DNA of 64,000 bases, taken from assembly GCF_001439605.1 (NCBI RefSeq), contig NZ_LMBX01000014.1:45885-109884 (forward strand). Direction: 5' to 3'. Below, piece after piece: positions 17,148-26,854 of the stretch. The notes under the pieces were generated by a model. That model was not told where the DNA came from, searched no databases, and worked only from the letters and a program-made list of their open reading frames with translations. Numbering within the stretch: the first letter of the stretch is position 1; each line of letters opens with the position of its first letter. The DNA comes from Cytobacillus praedii (GTDB taxonomy: Bacteria; Bacillota; Bacilli; Bacillales; Cytobacillaceae). The translations under genes and the position numbers were made by a program.

Positions 17148-18731
17148 TTAACTATGAATATGAAGCTGTTTTTTTTGATAATCTTTATAGATCAAATGCC
17201 ACTTTCTAAATTTTGTCCATGCTTTTTCGAAATCAGGCTGGATAATCGACAGCTGTACCCAGCCTCTTTCAGCCAAGTAAGCACTTTTATAATGCAATTC
17301 AAAACCTGTTAGAGCTGCATCATCTGCCATATATTGATCATCTTCATTTCCTTTTAATGTGACAATCATGGGATACCCGTCAGTTGTTAAAAACGACATT
17401 TCCTCTTCATTCTCTGCGGCAAGCAACAGTTCATAACGGCTTTGTAACAGTTTATAGCGTCCATCATTTTCATAAGCATATAAGGCTTGCTCAAAGCTTT
17501 TGAATAGCTGGGAGGAGTAAGTAAATGGGATATTCCCATTTGCATATAAGCCAAGATCAAGATAAGATGGTAAATTCTTGTCCACTTCTATGACATGATT
17601 AGAAAAGACAATTGCAATTCCGCTCATCGTCCCTACAGCTTTCCCGCTTACTCCTGTTGCTAGGTATACATCAGCTAAGGAGAATGGCAGTGCTCCAAAG
17701 GAACTTACACAATCGACACATAATTTGACCTGATATTTTCGGCACAGGTGCTGAATCATTTCTAAATTATTTAGCATGCCAGTTGATGTTTCCCCATGAG
17801 CCATAAGGAGCCATTCATATTTTTCATTTTCAAGCTTTTCGTGAATTTGAGACTCTTTAAATGGCTCGCCCCATTCATACGAAAGTAGTTCGTATTTGAG
17901 ATTCCACCGATCTGCTTGTGCTTTTAATCGTTCCCCAAACGCCCCATTGGTAAGAATTAACCCTTTCCCTGACAGACAGCTAATTTGCCCAACCATCGCC
18001 TCATTTGCAAGTGTGCCACTGCCTGACAATACGTGTACATATTTAGCCTTACTCATATTCAGAAGACGATTCTGGACACTCTTTAAAGAAACGGAGAAAT
18101 CATAAGAACGATGAGAAATAGGCTCTTGCAGCAAAGCAGCACGAATATCATTGGTTAATTGAACAGGCCCTGGGAAAAAGGAGTACGTCTTTTGTTTTAA
18201 TCTTGCGGCAACAGACTGTTCATAACGTGCTCTTGTTAGAACCATAGGAATAAATTGCGCATCATCAGAGCCAACTGGATCTGCGAAGGCTTCAAATCCC
18301 ATTTGATCATATAGTTTTAATTCACGGACAGTTCCAGAAATAACTGCTGCGCTATACCCTTTTTTATACGCATAATCAGATAATGCCCCAGTAAGCATAA
18401 AGAAAACACGTCCATTCCGATGCTCTTTCCTAACAGCAAGAAGCCGGATTTCACAAAGCTTACCAGTTAACGCATCCTCCGATAATAGATTTTCAACAGG
18501 GCCTAACTTCTTATCTAAAGAGAAGGGACGCTGATCACGAATAGCAATCATTCCTACAAGCTCTTGATCTTTTAAAACAATAATATATTGATTTTCATTA
18601 TGAAATGGATCCACACGTACTCCATTGGGATCTGGGGCGTGTTGTGGGATCTCTTCTACAAAGGTTTCATAGTTTAATTTTGCAATTTCCGCAAACTCTT
18701 TTTCAGTACGTGCAATTTTACACCAATACAT
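17148..18731 (-). CDS. Fused GNAT/autoinducer-synthase-like and class V aminotransferase protein
   Basis: The protein has 527 residues. Residues about 1-165 form a GNAT-related domain that looks most like the N-acyl amino acid synthase/autoinducer synthase branch (conserved FVEEIPQH, EIRLLAV, YDQMGFEAF). Residues about 182-510 are a fold-type I aminotransferase of class V: GSGT at 237-240, HGETSTG at 312-318, Asp340 at the PLP pyridine, and Lys364 in SGKAVG as Schiff-base lysine. The closest known activities are alanine-glyoxylate or phosphonate transaminases. The fusion suggests that an amine made or used by one half is acylated by the other. Substrates are unknown. Confidence 0.85.
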   Translation of the reverse strand: MYWCKIARTEKEFAEIAKLNYETFVEEIPQHAPDPNGVRVDPFHNENQYIIVLKDQELVGMIAIRDQRPFSLDKKLGPVENLLSEDALTGKLCEIRLLAVRKEHRNGRVFFMLTGALSDYAYKKGYSAAVISGTVRELKLYDQMGFEAFADPVGSDDAQFIPMVLTRARYEQSVAARLKQKTYSFFPGPVQLTNDIRAALLQEPISHRSYDFSVSLKSVQNRLLNMSKAKYVHVLSGSGTLANEAMVGQISCLSGKGLILTNGAFGERLKAQADRWNLKYELLSYEWGEPFKESQIHEKLENEKYEWLLMAHGETSTGMLNNLEMIQHLCRKYQVKLCVDCVSSFGALPFSLADVYLATGVSGKAVGTMSGIAIVFSNHVIEVDKNLPSYLDLGLYANGNIPFTYSSQLFKSFEQALYAYENDGRYKLLQSRYELLLAAENEEEMSFLTTDGYPMIVTLKGNEDDQYMADDAALTGFELHYKSAYLAERGWVQLSIIQPDFEKAWTKFRKWHLIYKDYQKKQLHIHS

Positions 18732-19089
18732 TTGAAAAAACCTCTCTTTTACAAAGCTACATTCTAATGATATGCATCATGATTAAAATCTATTTTCGCA
18801 TAAGAAGAGCTATATGGAAATACCTTTCTCCTAAAAATGGAAAACTGCAGTAAAATTAATCGATGCTCTACATGGAAGTAAGATTATCTTATTTTATTTA
18901 TAATGCCAGATTAATAGAATCATTTCTAAGTGTTTTTAGTTTGGAATACAACAAGGCTAGGGGATGAATCTAAGACCTCTGATTTAAAAGGCAATAATTC
19001 CATCTGGTGAACTCTAGAACATTAGTCCTATTGATTAAAATAAAATGAATATTTATAATTATCAGTATATTATAAAGAGGAGGCTAAAT
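18732..19089. other. 358-bp divergent intergenic region
   Basis: It holds the promoters of the divergent aminotransferase and dicarboxylate-transporter genes. I see no ORF with a ribosome site, no riboswitch and no strong hairpin. Confidence 0.5.
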
Positions 19090-20325
19090 ATGTCTTTAAC
19101 GAAAAAGATCCTATTGGGAATGGGAATTGGAATCGTTGTTGGCTTACTATTAAATTTAGCTTTGCCTGATATGTATGATACTGTCCAATCGTATATTTTA
19201 TATCCATTAGGTAAAATATTCGTGAATTTAATTAAAATGCTGGTTGTACCAATTGTTGTTGTTTCCTTAATTCTTGGGACTGCTGGAATTAGCGATCCGA
19301 AAAAATTAGGGAAAATTGGTGCGAAGACTATTTCATTCTTTCTTATCACAACAGCAATAGCTATTATTTTAGCAATTGGAATGAGCTATTTGTTCCAGCC
19401 AGGATCGGGAGACTTTCAATTAAATGGAGCGAATTATGAGGCAACAGAAGCGCCACCTGTCATTGATACGCTTGTGAACATTATACCAACAAATCCAGTC
19501 AATGCGATGGCTGAGGAATCAATGCTGCAAATCATCGTTTTTTCGATTTTTATCGGATATGGGTTGTCCAGACTTGGTGAAAAGGTGAATGGAATCTATC
19601 GACTCATTGAGCAGGCAAATGATGTATTAATGTATCTAGTTAACGTAATTATGAAATTTGCGCCATTTGGTGCATTTGCATTAATTGCTACGGCAATCGG
19701 CGGTCAAGGATTTGGGGCCATTATGGCGATGGGCAAATATATGTTTGTTGTATTATTTGTACTTCTTCTTCAGCTTGTACTTGTATACGGATCAGCATTA
19801 TCTTTCATAGGAAAAATGAACCCAATTAAGTTTTTTAAAGGATTTTCACCGGCTATGATTGTTGCTTTCAGCACGTCAAGCAGCAGTGCAACTTTACCCA
19901 TCTCTATGAAATCAGCACAAAATAATTTAAATGTTTCAAAGAGTGTCAGTGGTTTTGTCCAACCGCTTGGTGCAACCATTAATATGGATGGTACAGCGAT
20001 TATGCAAGGAGTTGCAACGGTTTTTATTGCACAAGTTTATGGCAGTAATCTTAGTTTAAGCCAATTGCTCACCATTTTATTAACAGCAACATTAGCGAGT
20101 ATAGGAACTGCTGGAGTACCAGGTGTTGGGCTTATCATGTTATCAATGGTGTTGACATCTGTCGGTCTTCCTGTTGAGGCAATTGCATTGGTTCTTGGGG
20201 TCGACCGTTTGTTAGATATGTGCAGGACTTCTGTCAATATTACAGGCGATGCTGTATGTGCTGTCATTGTGGATCGATCGGAAGGTAAGCAGGAAGATTT
20301 CGTATCAGAGGAGAAAAGCGCTTAA
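19090..20325 (+). CDS. Dicarboxylate/amino acid:cation symporter (GltP/GltT/DctP family)
   Basis: The protein has 411 residues. The DAACS signatures are clear: the serine-rich re-entrant loop FSTSSSSATLPISM (about 260-273), the NMDGTA motif about 40 residues later, and a second hairpin loop with GTAGVPGVG. Such carriers import glutamate, aspartate or C4-dicarboxylates with Na+ or H+. The ATG at 19090 (MSLTKKILL) is preferred over the one 45 bp upstream because AGAGGAGG lies just before it. A weak terminator follows at about 20350. Confidence 0.94.
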   Translation: MSLTKKILLGMGIGIVVGLLLNLALPDMYDTVQSYILYPLGKIFVNLIKMLVVPIVVVSLILGTAGISDPKKLGKIGAKTISFFLITTAIAIILAIGMSYLFQPGSGDFQLNGANYEATEAPPVIDTLVNIIPTNPVNAMAEESMLQIIVFSIFIGYGLSRLGEKVNGIYRLIEQANDVLMYLVNVIMKFAPFGAFALIATAIGGQGFGAIMAMGKYMFVVLFVLLLQLVLVYGSALSFIGKMNPIKFFKGFSPAMIVAFSTSSSSATLPISMKSAQNNLNVSKSVSGFVQPLGATINMDGTAIMQGVATVFIAQVYGSNLSLSQLLTILLTATLASIGTAGVPGVGLIMLSMVLTSVGLPVEAIALVLGVDRLLDMCRTSVNITGDAVCAVIVDRSEGKQEDFVSEEKSA

Positions 20326-20349
20326 TGCTTCACTATAATTCTTGAAATT

Positions 20350-20372
20350 AGGCTCCTTTTGGGAGTCTATTT
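20350..20372 (+). terminator. Weak intrinsic terminator after the symporter gene
   Basis: AGGCTCC (20350-20356) pairs with GGGAGTCT over a TTTT loop and is followed by ATTTTC. The stem is only 7 bp with one G-U pair. Confidence 0.5.
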
Positions 20373-20467
20373 TCATTCATCCATCTTTTGTAAAATATTT
20401 CATAATAAACTATAATAATGTCAACTTTTTAGAATTCTAATAATTTTATGAATCGATGGAGGAGACT

Positions 20468-20890
20468 ATGCAAACTATACATACTTTTGGCAAGCAGGAT
20501 CCAAATAAGTCCTACATAAAGAGACCAGCAGTCTATGCGGTTGTTTTCAATGAAACAATGAAGAATGCAGCAGTCGTTCAGACAGACGGCGGGAAATGCT
20601 TTCTCCTTGGTGGAGGGCTAGAGGGTGAGGAAACACACATCGAATGCTTAAAAAGAGAAGCAATTGAGGAATTAGGCTTAGAAATAGAAATCAAACAATA
20701 TATTGGATACGCGGAGAGATACTTTTTTTCAACGAAGGAATATACGGATTATTTGAGTCAGGGCTATTTTTATAGATGTGAGCTCGGAAAAAAGATTTGC
20801 GAACCGCTAGAAGAGGATCATCATTTAATATGGATGGAAATTGAAGAGGTTCAAAAAAATTATTTCATGAACACCAAAGCTGGGCAGTGA
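20468..20890 (+). CDS. Nudix hydrolase
   Basis: The protein has 140 residues. The Nudix box GX5EX7REUXEEXGU is complete: G-GLEGE-E, then seven residues, then REAIEELGL at about residues 55-75. Such enzymes hydrolyse nucleoside diphosphates linked to another group, often oxidised nucleotides or dinucleotides. The ATG at 20468 is chosen since GGAGGAG lies directly upstream and overlaps the in-frame ATG at 20456. The flippase gene starts 28 bp after its stop. Confidence 0.9.
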   Translation: MQTIHTFGKQDPNKSYIKRPAVYAVVFNETMKNAAVVQTDGGKCFLLGGGLEGEETHIECLKREAIEELGLEIEIKQYIGYAERYFFSTKEYTDYLSQGYFYRCELGKKICEPLEEDHHLIWMEIEEVQKNYFMNTKAGQ

Positions 20891-20917
20891 AAACGGCTTT
20901 AGAATTAAGTAGACAAA

Positions 20918-22457
20918 ATGACAAATAAATTGCTAAGGGGAACTCTTTTACTTTCATCAGCATCGTTTATATCAAAAATTCTTGGATTTATCTATATTGT
21001 TCCTTTTACACTATTAGTTGGGGATTCTGGCTATGCTTTATACAAGTATGCTTATGGTCCTTATTCGATTATGCTAAGTCTTTCAACTATGGGCATCCCA
21101 TTAGCTATTTCTAAATTAACTGCAAAATACAAACAGCTTGAAAGAGAGGACATCGTTCGGAAAATAGTAAAGTCAGGTATGGCAGTCATGCTTGTTACAG
21201 GCATGACTTCTTTCTTGCTATTATATTTGTTAGCTCCGTTCCTTGCAGGAATCGTTGTTGATGGAAAAGGCAATGGGAATTCGTTAGGGAGTGTCATCTT
21301 TGTCATACGTGTTGTCAGCTTTGCCTTGATCATTATCCCGCCTATGAGTCTGCTGCGTGGGTTTTTTCAAGGAAATGATTCGATGGGACCTTCAGCTATC
21401 AGTACAGTTGTCGAACAACTATCAAGAGTATTATTTATCTTAGCAGGTGTTGTCATTTCATTAAAATTCTTACATTTATCAATCAAATCAGCTGTGGGAG
21501 TTGCAGCATTTGGTGCATTTATTGGCGGAATAGCTGGGCTTGCAGTCCTTTTGTTCTATTTTTGGAAAAGAAAACGATTTCTTATGAAACCAAGAAACGA
21601 GATAGTCATACATAATGATATTTCGGTCATTTCTATATTTAAAGAAATGATCACATACTCTATTCCGTTCGTCATCATGGGACTAAGCCTGCCAATTTAT
21701 CAAAATATTGATACATACACGATAAATGATGTACTAAGGAGTAATGGGTATGTGAGAGGTGAAGAGGAAATTGTTAACGCAGTTATCGGTCTTGCTCAAA
21801 TTCTCGTGCTCATTCCTGTTTCGATTACTACGGGACTCAGCGTATCGATTATTCCAAACATAACAAAATCGTTTGTTCAGAATAATTTTGGTTTGTTAAA
21901 AGAACAGATGGGTCAATCTCTGCTAATTCTTACGTTTATTATCATGCCTGCTTCATTAGGGATCTTTGTTCTTGCTGAACCATTATATCAATTGTTATTA
22001 GCTGGAAATTCACCAGTATTAGGCGGCCAAATATTGAAGGTTTATGCCCCCGCTGCGATATTGATTGCATTCTATGGGATAACTACTTCTATTCTACAAG
22101 CAATTAATCAGCAGAAAAAGTTAATAATCGGATTATTTATAGGTATCATTATGAAAGTAATCCTGAACTTTGTTATTACCAAGTATTTTTTTAGAAAAGG
22201 GTTTTATCTTAGCAACATACGTTGGGTATTTTACTTCACTAACTTTTAACATATTGATCATCCAAAAGACGATTGGTTTAAAACGGCTAAAAATCAAATA
22301 TCGGTTAGTGAGTATCTTGGTTTCTGCATTGATTATGGCTATTTGTGTTTACTTTCTAAAGGAAGTTTTAGAAGAATTTGCAGGTACATTTTTAGTTGTT
22401 ATGATTTGTAGCACATTAGGTATTCTCCTGTTTACATCATTTCTTTATATGGCATAA
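20918..22457 (+). pseudogene. SpoVB/MurJ-like polysaccharide flippase gene with a frameshift in a T7 tract
   Basis: The first frame encodes about 425 residues of a multi-helix MOP/SpoVB-family lipid flippase (about 14 helices, start near MTNKLLRGTLLL). At TATTTTTTTAG (T7 at 22186-22192) it leaves frame and stops at 22249. Removing one T joins it to a second open frame ending at 22457: KYFLEKGFILATYVGYF then runs on as family sequence, giving about 512 residues, the normal size. The family moves lipid-linked sugars for peptidoglycan or polysaccharide. It may be a true mutation, a slippery phase switch or a sequencing error in the homopolymer. Confidence 0.88.
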
Positions 22458-22553
22458 ATTTTATTCGATTTAAAAATTTTCTAAAGGGGAAGTAAGTCAG
22501 AGATTTTTAGAGAATTATTAAGCATTTACAAATAATTATCCAGATTTTGATGT

Positions 22554-22582
22554 TTGCCACACTATTTTAACTGTGATAATAA
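22554..22582 (+). promoter_or_regulatory. Vegetative promoter of the guanidine-exporter operon
   Basis: TTGCCA at 22554-22559, 17 nt, then TAATAA at 22577-22582. Transcription would begin near 22589, about 20 nt before the riboswitch. Confidence 0.6.
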
Positions 22583-22607
22583 TGGTATGAAATAAATATG
22601 AATGTTT

Positions 22608-22693
22608 TCTAGGGTTCCGCAAACTTATTTGGACTGGTCCGAGAGAAAACTCGCAGCAATTGCTGCGCCACGGAAGGATAAAAGCCTGGGAGA
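22608..22693 (+). promoter_or_regulatory. Guanidine-I (ykkC-type) riboswitch
   Basis: The conserved blocks of the ykkC RNA appear in order: CTAGGGTTCCG, ACTGGTCCGAGAGAAAAC, GCCACGGAAGGATAAAAGCC and TGGGAGA. It senses guanidinium and prevents termination. Its 3' strand (AAGCCTGGGAGA) is shared with the terminator just downstream, and the genes it controls are two SMR guanidinium exporters. Confidence 0.96.
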
Positions 22694-22729
22694 TAACTGT
22701 TATACAGATCTCTTTGGCTTATTTTTTTT
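22682..22729 (+). terminator. Regulated terminator of the guanidine riboswitch
   Basis: AAGCC and GGGAGAT pair with ATCTCT and GGCTT, followed by eight T residues. Ligand-bound aptamer would hold the 5' strand and let transcription continue. Confidence 0.9.
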
Positions 22730-22757
22730 GACTAAAAAACGTTTGGGAGGAAAAAAG

Positions 22758-23096
22758 ATGAACTGGGTTAAAGTTTTCATTGCTGCATTTTTTGAAGTAT
22801 TCTGGGTGATAGGCTTAAAACATGCGGACGATTTATGGACATGGATTGGGACAATCATTTCGATTATTATTAGCTTTTATTTAATGATCATGGCTGGGAA
22901 AAAATTGCCGGTAGGGACGGTGTATGCCGTATTTGTTGGAATGGGTACAGCTGGGACAGTATTATCGGAAATCATTTTCTTTCATGAACCATTGAAGATT
23001 TCTAAGATCATTCTTGTTTTAATTCTATTAATTGGTGTTGTTGGTCTTAAGCTTGTAACGAAAGATGAGCAAATTGAGGGAGGGGATACAGAATGA
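22758..23096 (+). CDS. ykkC: SMR guanidinium exporter subunit, YkkC-like
   Basis: The protein has 112 residues with four membrane helices, the SMR size. The catalytic glutamate of the first helix is in [13 protein letters not shown] (Glu13), and the conserved [14 protein letters not shown] lies in helix three. It works as a hetero-oligomer with the next gene, exporting guanidinium (also named GdnC in Bacillus). The ATG at 22758 follows GGGAGG; a longer frame upstream only reads through the riboswitch. It overlaps ykkD by 4 bp. Confidence 0.93.
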   Translation: MNWVKVFIAAFFEVFWVIGLKHADDLWTWIGTIISIIISFYLMIMAGKKLPVGTVYAVFVGMGTAGTVLSEIIFFHEPLKISKIILVLILLIGVVGLKLVTKDEQIEGGDTE

Positions 23097-23407
23097 GCTG
23101 GATGTACCTGATACTTGCAGGAATTTTTGAAATGATCGGTGTAACGATGATTAACAGTTTACACAAGAACGGCAACTGGAAATCGCTTTTCTTCATGCTT
23201 GTTGGTTTCGGATTAAGCTTTGTATTTCTCGCACTTGCCATGGAAAAACTGCCAATGGGAACAGCTTATGCGATATGGACAGGAATGGGGGCTTCTGGAG
23301 GAGCTATATTAGGAATGGTCTTATATGGGGAGCCAAAGGACTGGAAACGTCTTTTATTTATAACTTTGGTATTAGGCTCTGCAATTGGCTTAAAGATCGT
23401 ATCATAG
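23093..23407 (+). CDS. ykkD: SMR guanidinium exporter subunit, YkkD-like
   Basis: The protein has 104 residues with four membrane helices. Glu13 in [13 protein letters not shown] is the coupling residue, and [16 protein letters not shown] is the SMR signature. ATGA overlap with ykkC shows tight coupling. Both genes are under the guanidine riboswitch, so expression should rise with guanidinium. No clear terminator follows. Confidence 0.93.
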   Translation: MSWMYLILAGIFEMIGVTMINSLHKNGNWKSLFFMLVGFGLSFVFLALAMEKLPMGTAYAIWTGMGASGGAILGMVLYGEPKDWKRLLFITLVLGSAIGLKIVS

Positions 23408-23552
23408 GATAATTTTTTTATTTAACTGTACAATTTAGTATTAAAACTTTCTATCACTTTACCGATATAATAAAGTGCGATTAACTATTGCGTATACTGC
23501 CAGATAATTCTTGAAGTTAATTTATTTTACACCAAATGGGAGTGACAGAAAG

Positions 23553-25238
23553 TTGAAGATAAAAACGAGTTTAATTTCTACCCTATCCATCTTAATAATA
23601 ACGGTAATTGGTTTAGGCTTGTTTTCAATTGCTATAATTAATTCAACCATTGATCAAAATCAGTTATTAAAAAACAAAATGGAAGTTCAAAAAGGAATAG
23701 TTAAAGTTCAATATCGTCTAACTGGTGTTTCTAATGATGAACGAGCGTTTATCATTACCGGGGAGGAACAATATTCTGCTGGGATGCAAAATAAAGCAAA
23801 TGAAATTAAGAAAACCTTTAAAGACATAGAAGCTTTAATAAAAGAAGACAAATATAAAAAAGATCTTGTTTCTCTAGAAGAAAGTTTCGATGAATTCTGG
23901 AAGATGAATCAGCAGGTAATAAGAACTTTCAATGAAAATCCATCTGAAGCTAGAAGTTTACATTTTGGCGAAGAGAGAGCTTTAAGGAAAGAAGTATTAG
24001 ATCCCGCTGTAAACCAGCTAGTTGAAACCCTTGAGAAAGATGTAAATAGTTTAAGTAATAGGATAGAAAGAGAAGGAAGCTGGAGTAAGACAGCACTCCT
24101 TTCTGCCGTAATCATCGCGACAATCATTGGTGTTTTGTTAGGGATCTTCTTATTAAGGTCCATTCTTATCCCACTTGGTCAAATTAACAAACAATTAGAA
24201 GAAATTGCTCAAGGTGAGGCGGATTTAACAAAACGAGTAAGAATCAAGGGGAAGAATGAGTTTGGACAATTAGCTAAATCGTTTAATATGTTCGTAGAAT
24301 CATTGAGAGATATCATTAAACAAGTTGGCAGCTCCTCAGAACAAGTTGCTGCATCATCAGAAGAATTAACAGCAAGTGCAGAACAATCAAAAGCGACTAC
24401 AGAGCTTGTTTCTGCTTCTATGCAAACCATTGCAGATAGCAATGCAGACCAAAGTGAAATGATGGAGAATAGTTTGCAAGAAGTTAATCAATCACTGCAA
24501 AGCTTAGTAGAGGTGACAGAAAACACAGCAACGGTGGCAGAGGTTTCGTCAGCAATGAAAATACAGGCTGAAAATGGATCAGAATCTGTAAAAAAGGTTG
24601 TAGAGCAAATGGAGTCTATTCATCATTCGGTTGACTTGGCTGGTGAAGGTGTAAACTCTTTAGTATCAAGTGTACAAGAAATTAAAGAAATTTCTTCATT
24701 AATCACGGATATTTCCAGTCAAACCAATTTACTAGCATTAAATGCGGCAATTGAAGCTGCGAGAGCAGGTGAACATGGAAAAGGCTTTGCTGTAGTAGCA
24801 GATGAAGTCAGAATATTGGCGGACGAAACAAATCTTTCTGTTAATAAAATTCACCATCTAGTTGCAACGATTCAGAGCGAATCGAATGATACCGTCAGCA
24901 ACATTGTCCAAGTTAAGGAAAATGTCGCTACAGGTATAAATATTTCGAAGGAAACTGTAACTAACTTTAAAGAAATTCTTGATTCAATTGAAAAAGTAAC
25001 CGCACAAATCCAGGGGGTAGCTGCAACTACACAGCAAATAACCGCTGGTTTTGAAATGGTACAGCATTCAATTGAAGGAATAACTGAAGGAACGAAAGAA
25101 ACTGCAGCAAGTACAGAAAACATTGCATCCTCCACACAAGAGCAGTTGGCTACAATGGAAGAAATATCCTATGCAACAGCCTCTTTATCAAAATTAGCTG
25201 AGGACCTGCAAACCATGGTATCACGATTTAAAGTATAA
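23553..25238 (+). CDS. Methyl-accepting chemotaxis protein
   Basis: The protein has about 561 residues. It has a membrane helix near 8-28, an extracellular four-helix-bundle-type sensor (about 30-180), a second helix (about 182-203), a HAMP domain ([11 protein letters not shown] onward), and a signalling coiled coil. The conserved hairpin tip reads [31 protein letters not shown] (no residue missing). The ligand is unknown. I prefer the TTG at 23553, with GGGAG about 10 nt upstream, over an earlier TTG at 23511 that lacks a site. Confidence 0.92.
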   Translation: MKIKTSLISTLSILIITVIGLGLFSIAIINSTIDQNQLLKNKMEVQKGIVKVQYRLTGVSNDERAFIITGEEQYSAGMQNKANEIKKTFKDIEALIKEDKYKKDLVSLEESFDEFWKMNQQVIRTFNENPSEARSLHFGEERALRKEVLDPAVNQLVETLEKDVNSLSNRIEREGSWSKTALLSAVIIATIIGVLLGIFLLRSILIPLGQINKQLEEIAQGEADLTKRVRIKGKNEFGQLAKSFNMFVESLRDIIKQVGSSSEQVAASSEELTASAEQSKATTELVSASMQTIADSNADQSEMMENSLQEVNQSLQSLVEVTENTATVAEVSSAMKIQAENGSESVKKVVEQMESIHHSVDLAGEGVNSLVSSVQEIKEISSLITDISSQTNLLALNAAIEAARAGEHGKGFAVVADEVRILADETNLSVNKIHHLVATIQSESNDTVSNIVQVKENVATGINISKETVTNFKEILDSIEKVTAQIQGVAATTQQITAGFEMVQHSIEGITEGTKETAASTENIASSTQEQLATMEEISYATASLSKLAEDLQTMVSRFKV

Positions 25239-25250
25239 AATAATTGTATG

Positions 25251-25277
25251 ACACCTCCAGTTTGGGAGGTGTTTTTT
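25251..25277 (+). terminator. Intrinsic terminator of the chemoreceptor gene
   Basis: ACACCTCC (25251-25258) pairs with GGAGGTGT (25265-25272), with T residues following. Confidence 0.88.
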
Positions 25278-25368
25278 GTTTAGCTATATTTAATATTTAG
25301 AAAATTATACCAATACTTAGGTTTTTGTATTATAATCTTAGGAATATTTAAAAAGGGGAGAGATAACT

Positions 25369-25812
25369 GTGAATGAGTGTTTTGTTTGTAATAAACATAG
25401 TGGAGCTATTAAAACGGCTGGTGTACAGATCTATGAAAATGAGTATGTCTATATAGGGCATATTGATAGGAATGGAGAACCTAATTATTTAGGGCATATT
25501 ATGATTGATTTAAAAAGACACGCTCCAACACTCGGAGATATGACGGCAGATGAAGCTAAAGCATTTGGATTAATGATGGCTAGGGTTAGTAAAGCACTCA
25601 TGGAATCTGAACAGGCAGAACATGTTTATGCAGTTGTTTCAGGTAACACAGTACCGCATCTACATCTACACTTAGTAGCGAGATATCCAAATACGCCTAA
25701 GGAATTTTGGGGTCCATGGGAAGTATATGATTGGGGAGATGCCCCGATGGGTGACAATACCGATGTAGTGGCACTTTGCACCCGTATAAAAACGTACCTA
25801 GAGAACAATTGA
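25369..25812 (+). CDS. HIT-family nucleotide-binding protein
   Basis: The protein has 147 residues. The histidine triad is H97-L-H99-L-H101 in TVPHLHLHLVAR, the nucleophile region of nucleotidyl hydrolases and transferases. Two cysteines at 4 and 7 (ECFVCNKH) resemble the zinc site of many bacterial HIT proteins. Likely substrates are dinucleoside polyphosphates or AMP-linked compounds. Start is GTG behind AGGGGAGAG. The PP2C-like gene begins 1 bp after the stop, so they form a pair. Confidence 0.9.
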   Translation: MNECFVCNKHSGAIKTAGVQIYENEYVYIGHIDRNGEPNYLGHIMIDLKRHAPTLGDMTADEAKAFGLMMARVSKALMESEQAEHVYAVVSGNTVPHLHLHLVARYPNTPKEFWGPWEVYDWGDAPMGDNTDVVALCTRIKTYLENN

Positions 25813-25813
25813 T

Positions 25814-26623
25814 ATGAGTAGTACAATTAAAGAATTCACATGGGTTGGCAGCCAGGATCATTATGTTGATAAAATAAATGTTCAAAGAATTAATCACATA
25901 ACTATTGGACGTTTTGGAGGGAATTCAGCAGCAGGTCAGTATAAAAATGAAGATGGCTGTTTAATATGGGCAGACGAGAAAAAGGAATGGGAATTTGCAA
26001 TCATTCTGGACGCACATAATACTGCAGAAAGTGCAGAATTAGTAATAGATATATTTACATTGAAAAAAACAGACATTGCAGCTGCGTTTTCAATGCCCAT
26101 GAACAAATGTTTTAAAAGACTTGAAAAAGTAGTCCTAGATCAATTTCAAGGAGAAGAATTTCTTTCTGCATGTCGTAGAATAAAGGGAGAAACGGCTTGT
26201 TTAATTGTCGCACGAAGGAATAAATATATTTGGTGGCTCTCTGTTGGTGACTGTATCTCTTATATCTTTCATCCAGAACTTGCTTCACTTGGTCAATACC
26301 AAATAAATCAACGACAATTCTTCGAATGGATTGGACAAGTCAATACATTTGAACAAACAGTTCCATGTTATAGCAGTGGTACAAGAGAGCTAAGAAAGGG
26401 ATCAAACCAAATTTTTTTAACAACCGACGGACTTATTGAATGTCCTAATGACCCCTTTTCAAATCCAAAAGATATTTATAGTTTGCTTTCAAATTCAGAA
26501 GATAAAGAGAGCATTAAGTTGCTTCTTCAAAAAATTCAGGAGAATCATGTAAGAGATAGCACAACAATTATTTCTTGGAAAGTAGATATTGTTAATAAGG
26601 TAACAAGACCTAGTAATGAATAG
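25814..26623 (+). CDS. PP2C-like phosphatase domain protein
   Basis: The protein has 269 residues, is soluble, and has the order of PPM/PP2C motifs: GNSAAGQYKNEDG (about 36-48, metal Asp), ILDAHN (in place of the usual DGMGG or DGHGG), GETACLIVARRNKYIWWLSVGDC (about 131-153), TTDGLIE and DSTTIISW. The second motif is altered, so activity is uncertain. It directly follows the HIT gene. Its target is unknown; Bacillus genomes have several such proteins outside the SpoIIE/RsbU set. Confidence 0.72.
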   Translation: MSSTIKEFTWVGSQDHYVDKINVQRINHITIGRFGGNSAAGQYKNEDGCLIWADEKKEWEFAIILDAHNTAESAELVIDIFTLKKTDIAAAFSMPMNKCFKRLEKVVLDQFQGEEFLSACRRIKGETACLIVARRNKYIWWLSVGDCISYIFHPELASLGQYQINQRQFFEWIGQVNTFEQTVPCYSSGTRELRKGSNQIFLTTDGLIECPNDPFSNPKDIYSLLSNSEDKESIKLLLQKIQENHVRDSTTIISWKVDIVNKVTRPSNE

Positions 26624-26854
26624 AGATTCTGGTTTTTAACTTATCTTCATACAATCGAACCTGTTAAAATAATATTCCTTTTATCCTATTAAAAAAGTTA
26701 AAATGAAGAAACATAATCATAATTATCATCCTCCATAATCAAATTATATCAGGAAGTTGAAAATCTGTTATACTATATAAGGTGAATCTTAGAATTTAAT
26801 GATAACCATCCCTTAATAAAACCTGGCTAATTATTGATAAAAGGAAGGTAATAT

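Noticed and set aside
22602..22757. N-terminal extension of the ykkC-like gene
   Set aside because: It translates the guanidine riboswitch and terminator; the ATG at 22758 has GGGAGG and the SMR N-terminus.
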